Source: Hyaloperonospora brassicae
Lineage: Eukaryota > Oomycota > Peronosporomycetes > Peronosporales > Peronosporaceae
Direction: 5' to 3'
Assembly (NCBI GenBank): GCA_947650285.1
Contig: CANTFL010001211.1
Coordinates: 806,001-870,000, forward strand
DNA: 64,000 nucleotides
The position numbers and the translations under genes are program-made. Positions 57,639 to 64,000 of the stretch are shown here, one piece after another; the first letter of the stretch is position 1; every line of letters starts with the position of its first letter. Below the pieces are notes generated by a model. It ran no database searches. It was not told where the DNA came from and worked only from the letters and a program-made list of their open reading frames with translations.

Positions 57639-58113
57639 TGTAGCGGAGCTACACAGCTCCTTAAGTCAGAGGAAGACTTAACGCTCTTACGAGCAACTTT
57701 GGTTCTACGAACCCGACTCAGAGAGTCAACAAGCTCAGAGAGCTTACGGTCCCCGTTCCTGAGGGACCAAACGATTCAAAAGAATCACAGCACAGAGTGC
57801 TCAGGAGCAGCTACCTTCACAGGTATTGCTAGCTCCTATCGATCAAAGACGCCTCGTAAGGCACGTGTCTTTCAGTGATCAAAAGGGGAACTGAATTTTT
57901 ATTTCTTTGGTTAACCTAAAAGAACACCTTAGAACAACGTATTTAACCTGCCCTAAATAACCTCTTAAAAGATATCGCAATCAATTGATGACAGACATCA
58001 GTCTTCAACAATTGATACACTCACTGTGTTCTAAAATCACTTTATAGGGTACCCCCTCTCTTGTGTGCACCACACCTATCGTCGACTACTAGCCGACGTG
58101 TAACCCCGTTACA
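57639..58113 (-). repeat. 3' LTR of the second chromovirus copy (475 bp), hairpin-tiled
   Basis: On the minus strand it starts TGTAACGGGGTTACA and ends GCTCCGCTACA; each end is itself a small palindrome (TGTAAC/GTTACA and TGTAGC/GCTACA). Positions 57661-57840 form an almost continuous chain of hairpins: TTAAGTC (57661/57675), GCTC (57683/57691), GGTTC (57701/57709), GACTC (57715/57723), AAGCTC (57731/57740), GGTCCC (57748/57763), GATTC (57773/57782), GCAC (57790/57797) and a compound AGGAG...CTCCT stem (57803-57837). The partner LTR is outside the window. Confidence 0.8.
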
Positions 58114-58124
58114 CCCTCCCCCAC
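58114..58124 (-). promoter_or_regulatory. Polypurine tract of the second chromovirus copy
   Basis: On the minus strand GTGGGGGAGGG immediately precedes the LTR start TGTAAC, confirming minus orientation. Confidence 0.85.
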
Positions 58125-58219
58125 CAGACTGACGTTACCACAAAACGTCAATCGGCTTCTTTCCTCGAAGAGGTCGGTGTGTGTGTGCTTAATCTCGCGG
58201 CTGCTAAACACGAAACACC

Positions 58220-59521
58220 ATGGCATTGCCACCCAACGAGTCTCGGACTCTTTCATCTTACCTCGACTTCGACGAGGATGTGGACTATGGTAGTGATACC
58301 AGTGTCCATGGAGATGGCGGGATATCATTCCACTCCGCTGTACCTGAGGCTCGTCCTCTAACAGCACCGAATCCGTTCGTTGAACGTGGTGATACCACCG
58401 CGCCAGTGGAGCAGCATCATACAACAGATGCAGGTGAGAACATCATCACGAACCCGCTCGACGAACAACAGGAGCTTATCCGTCAGCGTGAGGAGCGTGC
58501 CCTACGTCGCACTCATACCCAGGCGGTTATTCGAAACCGGAGTGGTTACGTGTTCTCAACACCAGACGTGGAGCAACGCCTCCGTCTTGCGGAAGGCCGT
58601 AGCCTTTCAACATGGGCCATTGGCCCCGAGGCTACGTCGCCAGAAGATATCGCCTTTCGCAAGGCTCTAAATGAGAGGTACCTCGAACCAGCCTTTACCA
58701 CGCAAGGTCAGTACCTTGCACACCTTGAGAGTCTTTCTCGTGGTGTTTCGGCTCTACCGATAAAGGGCGTGCCCATCTTGTTGTTCGCTGACGAACTGCC
58801 CGAGGAGGAGGACAATGAGTTCATCCGTTGGGTGTATCGCAAGCGGCATCGTAGCAGTGTGCCAGCGCTGCGGGCCAGCGCCGATGTGGCTGACGTTCGT
58901 CTGGAACGGAAGCTCCGGTTCGAGTATGCCAAGATCAAGGCCAGAGGCCAGTTGCGTACACGTACGCGTTATGCTCCGGCTACAATGGTAGCCACGGGTC
59001 ACGACCCTAAGGTGCGGAGCAACACGCTACCTCCCACCACTATTGGTGAGAAGCGTTCTCGCTCGCAAGGCGACCCTGGCCACGATGTTCGAAAACATCC
59101 ACGGCGTAAGGGCAGTCCTGTCGAAGGGGTATCTCATACTCCCACGAGTTCTCCGACTCCGAATACCCTCGCCACTTCACCAGATACTGGTATTGGCCAC
59201 GACGACGACGTCGCTGAAGGAGTCGCTCCACATGGAACTGGTGATTCCCTTGCTCATCGAGCAGAGTCGGTGGTGGTCGGGGTACCGAAGGAGGAGCATG
59301 AGAAGGTGCTCCGTGAGATGAGTGGTCTCCAAGAGACATTGGGTAAGACCCAGAGTGCGCTCGACGCGATGCAAGCCCGTGTTCGAGCATTGGAGTTGAC
59401 CTTAGCCCGTGTGGATGGTCAGCTTGACCTCCTGGTTCGGATGCAACAGCCGACGGCAAGGCCCTATTACCCGGCGCAAGCGCCTCCGAGTTCACATGGG
59501 ACGGATCCCGATACGGCTTAA
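58220..59521 (+). CDS. Antisense ORF of the second chromovirus copy (433 aa, coiled-coil C terminus)
   Basis: An intact ORF on the strand opposite pol, from an ATG in a favourable context (ACACCATGG) 107 bp inside the 3' LTR to TAA at 59519-59521. I do not recognise the family. The N terminus is acidic (YLDFDEDVDYGSD). The centre has charged helical segments (DEQQELIRQREERALRR; NEFIRWVYRKRHR). The C terminus is heptad-like (EEHEKVLREMSGLQETLG, then ALELTLARVDGQLDLLVRM), predicting a coiled coil. Residues from about 275 onward are encoded opposite the sense chromodomain frame (59040-59540). It stays open although pol on the other strand has accumulated breaks. Sequence identity with the ORF at 587-2194 is not obvious; domain order and location match. 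Confidence 0.55.
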   Translation: MALPPNESRTLSSYLDFDEDVDYGSDTSVHGDGGISFHSAVPEARPLTAPNPFVERGDTTAPVEQHHTTDAGENIITNPLDEQQELIRQREERALRRTHTQAVIRNRSGYVFSTPDVEQRLRLAEGRSLSTWAIGPEATSPEDIAFRKALNERYLEPAFTTQGQYLAHLESLSRGVSALPIKGVPILLFADELPEEEDNEFIRWVYRKRHRSSVPALRASADVADVRLERKLRFEYAKIKARGQLRTRTRYAPATMVATGHDPKVRSNTLPPTTIGEKRSRSQGDPGHDVRKHPRRKGSPVEGVSHTPTSSPTPNTLATSPDTGIGHDDDVAEGVAPHGTGDSLAHRAESVVVGVPKEEHEKVLREMSGLQETLGKTQSALDAMQARVRALELTLARVDGQLDLLVRMQQPTARPYYPAQAPPSSHGTDPDTA

Positions 59522-62500
59522 GTAAGCCAACGTAGAACACTGGGTGCGTGAGACGTTAGCGCGGGAGGTTGAGCTTATACGCCAATCCCTTCTTAGCAAT
59601 GACCGTGAATGGCCCAATAAAGCGCGGACACAACTTTGTCTTGAAGACGGCAGACACTACATTTGTAGGTAGGTTTTTAGCATTGAGTAGAACTTGGTCT
59701 CCGACCTCATAACGTTCAATACATCCTCTTCCTTTAGCATCAGCTTGTTCCTTCTTCTTGTCTTGGCTATCAGCCAGTGCATCAAGTACGTGTCACAACA
59801 CATTCAAGCGCGTTGCGAGAAACTCGCTTACCTGTTTATGAACAGTAGCAGGGCTGATACCAGCAAGCCGATCGGCCATCTCCCCCCCACCAAGCCCTTA
59901 CGAAGTGGTAGAGTCAACGGAACGCGAGGGTGTGTGAGACCGTTCAAGTAGAACGGAGTAAAGCCTGTAGAGGCGTGAACAGCGTTATTTAACGCGAACT
60001 CAACAACAGGAAGCATCGAACTCCAACGTTTTTGTGCATTAGCGCAAACACTGCGTAATATGTCACCGATAACGCGATTGACTCGCTCGGTTTGACCATC
60101 GGTCTGCGGATGATCCGCCGTGGACATGTCCAAACGCGTGCCGAGCACCTTGAAGATGGACTTCCAAAGCTTCCCAGTGAAGCGAGGGTCTCGGTCAGAG
60201 ACAATTGCCACAGGCAAGCCGTGTTGTCGAAACACTCGATCGATAAACAGCGTATCTGTACTTCTCACCATCAATGGTATCTGGCACAGCCGCCAAGTGA
60301 GCCATTTGCTCAAACGGTCAACAAAGACCGCAATACCCGTATTGCCTTGCCCATCGTTCGGCAGACCGAACATGAAATCCATGCTGATGGACTCTTAGTA
60401 CCCAGAGGGTATAGGGAGACTAGCGAGCGGCGCAGCCGCATGAGCTGAGGGTTTCACCCGATGACACATTTCGCACGTACGCACATATGTGCTTACCCAT
60501 TTGTAAAGTTTGGGCCACCAATAATATTGGCTCAAGGAGCTATATGTCTTTTCTCGACCGAGATGACCGCTCACCGCAGTATCATGCGCCTCATAGAGGA
60601 TGCGATACTTCAATTCCTCATCATGAGGGACAACGATACGGGGAGTATCCTCCATATCTGTGATATACCACAACAGGCCTTGATTGATGGAATATCGATG
60701 TAGCCTCGCACGCAAAAGTGCCGACAATTTAATGTTTGAGTCGTTAAACTCCTCGCTCCCCAGAGCACGTAGCAAAGCTACACAATGTTCATCTTTGGCA
60801 TATGCCGAACGAATGAGGTCTGTGACCGATGATGACAGAGTCGTAACATGAGCAAGCTCATAGTCAGGCCTGCGTGACAACGCATCAGCTAGAGCATTCT
60901 GCTTGCCCGGCTTATACTTCACCTCGAAGTTGTACTCGGCAAAGAAGGAGAGCCAACGAGCCATTCGCTGATAGAGATGTGGCGACTGGGTAGCAGTGCG
61001 TAATGACGCATGATCTGTAAAGATCACAAAAGGCTTCGAGCCAAGCAGATGAACTCTGAATTTGACGAGAGCATACTTCATTGCAAGTAGCTCTTTGTCA
61101 TGAACTGGATAGTTCTTTTCAGCTGCTTTCAACTGCCTGGACTCAAACGCAATGACGCGTTCCCGTCCATCATTATCTGTTTGTAACAGAGCACTGCCGA
61201 TGGCAAAGTCAGATGCGTCACAGACGACACTGAAAGGTCGATCAGGATCGGGCAAAGCCAAGATTGTCGCATGAAGAAGACTCTCCTTAACAGCCGTAAA
61301 GGCTTCCTGCTCGGTGTTTGTCCAACACCATTCCACATCCTTTTAAGGAGATTGGATAATGGTCGAGCCATGTCCGCATAGTTTGCACTATACTTGTGTA
61401 AGTAATTGTCAAGACCAAGCCACTTACGTAAGTCCTTCTGGTTATTAGGAACCGGCCAATCGACTATGGCTTTTGTCTTAGCGGGATCCGCTCTAAGACC
61501 ACGCTTCCCAACGAAGCACCCTAAAAAGGGAATCTCTTGTGCACCAAAGATGCACTTAGAGGCGTTGGCATACAACTTGTTTGTGCGCATGCACTCGAGC
61601 ACTGCTCGTAAATGGTCGATGTGATTATCCACATCAGACCGGCCGTTCATATCACGACTATGGACATATATGTCATCAAAGTAGGTCTGTGCATAACCTC
61701 GGTGAGGCCGAAACAGTTGCGTCACAAGACGATTGAACGTAGCTGGCGCGTTTGACAAGCCCTGTGGCATAACTAGCCACTCCCAGAGCATACCGCTCGG
61801 GGTACTAACCGCTTTTAGCGGGATATCTTTCTCACGCATGAGTAATTGGTAATAACCATCGACTAAATCGCGTGCACTGTACATTGTACATCCCACCATA
61901 TTGTTCTGAAGAACATCTTTCCGAGGGATTGGTGTCTGAGCCGGGATCGTGGCAGCATTAAGCTTATTGTAAGCATGAACAATGCGCCACTTTCCATTGG
62001 GCTTTCGAACACAAAATGTGGGTGTGGAATGAGGAGATTTGCTCTCACGAACCATGCCCGCTGCGTGCTTTGCACGAAAGAAGTCGTCAATGACGTCAAA
62101 CTGTTCCTTCGGTAAAGGCCACTGCCGTGTTACGCAGTATTTAGTTCCAGGAACCAAGTCAATTTCATGACGTACACCTCTATCGGGAGGTAAGACGGAC
62201 AGTGGGTTGTGACACACCACGTCCTGAAACTCCTTTACCAAAGGATAGAACGGATCAAGAGTATCCTTAAGGATCGAAGATCCACTACGGGCATCCAATG
62301 CCGCCTTTGTGTCCTCAAGGACAGACTCGTCCAATAAAGAGGATGAGTTCAACTCAATATCTGGTCGAATGACCACTACCTCGGATAATTCTCCTGCCTG
62401 TAAGGCTTGGCTAAATTCGCCGTCAGACATTTCGTCTAGTTGAAATAGAGTATCCAAAGATGGAAGAGTCTCAAGACTAATATTGCCATCGATCTGGCCA

Positions 62501-63668
62501 GTCAACCCATTGACAAGTGTATATAGTGTATTATTACTATTATCACTTCGTGACTTCTTAGACGTTGGGCGCTTAACAGTTGCCACCCTACGCTGGAATC
62601 GTTTCCTCACAGAAAACGTACGCCTCCTAGAGGCCGGGACAGTCGGGTCCCCGTGGTTGCTATTTGTCTTAGCACGCTCTAGACGAGAGCTCATGTCTTG
62701 AACGACCTCTGGTGAAGTGTTACGTAACTCAAACACTTCGCCCAGTGGATTTACACGGAACACTTCACGTACAGCATTCGAGCCTAGCCCTGAACACTCT
62801 GGCTTCTCGCCATCAATGTCATTTCCGACATTCAGTGAGGTGCCATCACGGTCGCCCTCACTCTGTGTAATTTCACGTGCCACCGCACTGACATCATGGG
62901 AATTACTTCCTGTATGTCCCGCCCGTAGGCCAACCATGCTTGACGCATGCAGTGACTCATTATCACAACGATTATCACTCAACGGAGTACAACTCTCTTC
63001 AAACACATTAGAAGAGCTCCGCTCCATATTCATGTCATAGACATTCGAGCTAGTTAGCTCCGACATACCAATGTCCAGCACATTGACATCTTCCGCCACT
63101 GACTCGCGCCAATAGTGCTTTTGTTGCCTAGCAAAGGTGGGTTCATGACTCTCCAAAGCTTCGCTAGGAACGTTGCGCGTGGCGCCCAAGGTCTTAGACC
63201 TCCAATCGATCCATGGTTCATGGCGTTCAAGCCATGCCATGCCTAGGATGAGATCGTATCTCGAATCCAAGTCAAGGACGAGACAGCGTTCTGTGCTATC
63301 AAAGTCCAAAAACTTCACGCCCAAGTTCAACGGAACTTTAGGCACAGTAACGCGACTACCCGTCGCTAACCGAACAGTGATGGAATCACCATCGTGCGCT
63401 TTGAGCGCCTCAGCATATTGCTGACTCCTCGCAAGGGAACGGCGTCTAGCATAGTTGCATGACGCCCCAGAATCGATTAATATCGATCAGTGCTTCTCAA
63501 AGCCTTTAATTATCGCCTCGGCGACTAACAAGCCAGGCTTGTATCCACGCTCTGTGCTTGCTAGCACGGAGCTCTGTGGGGCTAAGCCCTGTGTTGCTCT
63601 ACCTCGTAGAGAAGTGACAGAACTCAGTTCTACCCCAGTAGGGCGCCCCGCGCCTACTGGGTGTCGAC
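59040..63668 (-). pseudogene. Second chromovirus pol (protease, RT, RNase H, integrase, chromodomain), broken
   Basis: Pol follows gag in the -1 frame. Protease has LIDSGAS near 63475 and LILGMAWL. Reverse transcriptase has [10 protein letters not shown] near 61675 (intact Y-x-DD). RNase H has [17 protein letters not shown] and FTDHASL, then ADALSRR. Integrase has the H-H-C-C region (HDTAVSGHLG...CEMC) and D-D-E motifs (MDFMFGLP; SDRDPRF; HPQTDGQTERVNR). The chromodomain lies at about 59250-59090 (FHVERLLQ, YLVKWRGY, NSWEY). Breaks: TGA at 63487-63489, one base missing in an A run at 61341-61344, TAA at 60395-60397, one base missing in a G7 run at 59882-59888, TGA at 59793-59795 and TAA at 59556-59558. 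Chromodomain frame ends at 59040. No functional product is expected from this copy as read. Confidence 0.85.
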
Positions 63669-63675
63669 GTTTCCC
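63627..63675 (-). promoter_or_regulatory. -1 ribosomal frameshift signal at the gag/pol junction
   Basis: On the minus strand the heptamer GGGAAAC (63675-63669) lies in gag frame as G GGA AAC, the canonical X XXY YYZ slippery form. A 7-nt spacer (63668-63662) leads to a stem-loop at 63661-63634: CCCAGTAGG pairs with CCTACTGGG (9 bp), with GC-rich bases inside that can extend it to about 12 bp with one bulge. Gag stops at TAG 63656-63654, inside the stem, and the -1 frame continues into protease. Frames were checked by reading both. Confidence 0.85.
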
Positions 63676-64000
63676 CGTGCCATACCAAGTTTCTGGTTGA
63701 GGCTGGGGTTTCGACCCGTAGGAGTCGGTCGTTGCTTACGCAAAGGACAAGTGGGACGCAAGTGTTTAGTGCTTCCGCACATGTAACAGCGTCTCACCTC
63801 CTGTCGTTGCTCGGCAACATGAAGCTCAGCTTCACCTTCATCTTCAGCATTGCTGAGATCCATCGGTTCGGGCTTACAGTAAGCTGAGCTATTTGCTGAG
63901 GTTGCCCTCGCATAGCTTGGGTTGTACCCATTCCAACCAAGTCTTGCTGACTTAAAGTTATGCTCAGCATTCTGAGCAATGCTCACAGCCTCCTCAAAAG
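63654..64000 (-). CDS. Gag C-terminal part with zinc knuckle (partial)
   Basis: The frame is open to the window edge and ends at TAG 63656-63654. A CCHC zinc knuckle, CYMCGSTKHLRPTC, lies near 63790-63750; this domain binds retroelement RNA during packaging. The region before it is acidic (MDLSNAEDEGEAEL). The upstream gag lies outside the window. Gag is in a different frame from pol and ends four codons after the slippery site. Confidence 0.85.
   Translation of the reverse strand, partial: FEEAVSIAQNAEHNFKSARLGWNGYNPSYARATSANSSAYCKPEPMDLSNAEDEGEAELHVAEQRQEVRRCYMCGSTKHLRPTCPLRKQRPTPTGRNPSLNQKLGMARGNVDTQ

Larger units (their letters stand above)
57639..64000 (-). mobile_element. Second Ty3/gypsy chromovirus copy, 5' end outside the window
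   Basis: Read on the minus strand it has gag (partial), a -1 frameshift signal, protease, reverse transcriptase, RNase H, integrase, chromodomain, a 3' region with a long antisense ORF, polypurine tract and 3' LTR. Pol is broken by two single-base frameshifts and several stops, while reverse transcriptase and integrase catalytic motifs remain readable, so decay is recent or partly due to homopolymer sequencing error. Confidence 0.9.

Overview
The window looks like a piece of an oomycete nuclear genome, probably a flagellated Peronosporales species such as Phytophthora or Plasmopara. This is inferred from large genes with few, short introns (about 64-92 bp, GTRNGT-type donors), closely packed gene islands separated by decayed Ty3/gypsy, Ty1/copia and LINE remnants, and a full-length rotatin gene, a centriole/basal-body protein expected where flagellated zoospores persist. 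No species is claimed.

Layout. 1-2717 is the 3' end of a plus-strand Ty3/gypsy chromovirus: integrase tail, chromodomain, a long antisense ORF, a polypurine tract and one LTR. 2718-6810 holds a decayed LINE and a degenerate LTR. 8640-29154 is the first gene island: an inositol-polyphosphate 5-phosphatase (-), rotatin (+), a SANTA+SANT protein resembling KNL2/M18BP1 (-), a membrane-anchored pepsin-like protease (+) and a four-PDZ scaffold (+). 29155-45086 is gene-poor and carries an LTR relic and a decayed minus-strand copia element with both LTRs. 45087-51875 is the second island: a Dam1-like kinetochore protein (+), a TRF4-type non-canonical poly(A) polymerase with a long N-terminal extension (-) and an unknown two-exon gene (-). 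52663-57058 is a decayed plus-strand gypsy element with both LTRs. 57639-64000 is a minus-strand gypsy chromovirus whose 5' end lies outside the window.

The most unusual features are in the two chromovirus copies. Each carries a long ORF (535 and 433 codons) on the strand opposite gag-pol, starting about 100-130 bp inside the 3' LTR, running back across the sense chromodomain and stopping inside the same integrase motif in the same phase. The 3' region of the first copy, and the LTRs, are packed with back-to-back short perfect inverted repeats (stems of 5-11 bp), far more than chance would give. The second copy has a textbook -1 frameshift signal (slippery heptamer, 7-nt spacer, stem-loop) at the gag/pol junction.

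Among the host genes, rotatin (centriole), the KNL2-like protein (CENP-A loading) and the Dam1-like protein (kinetochore ring) all belong to chromosome-segregation or centriole machinery. They are separate transcription units and nothing in the sequence shows co-regulation. Two convergent gene pairs end within 135 bp (rotatin/KNL2-like) and 46 bp (Dam1-like/poly(A) polymerase) of each other.
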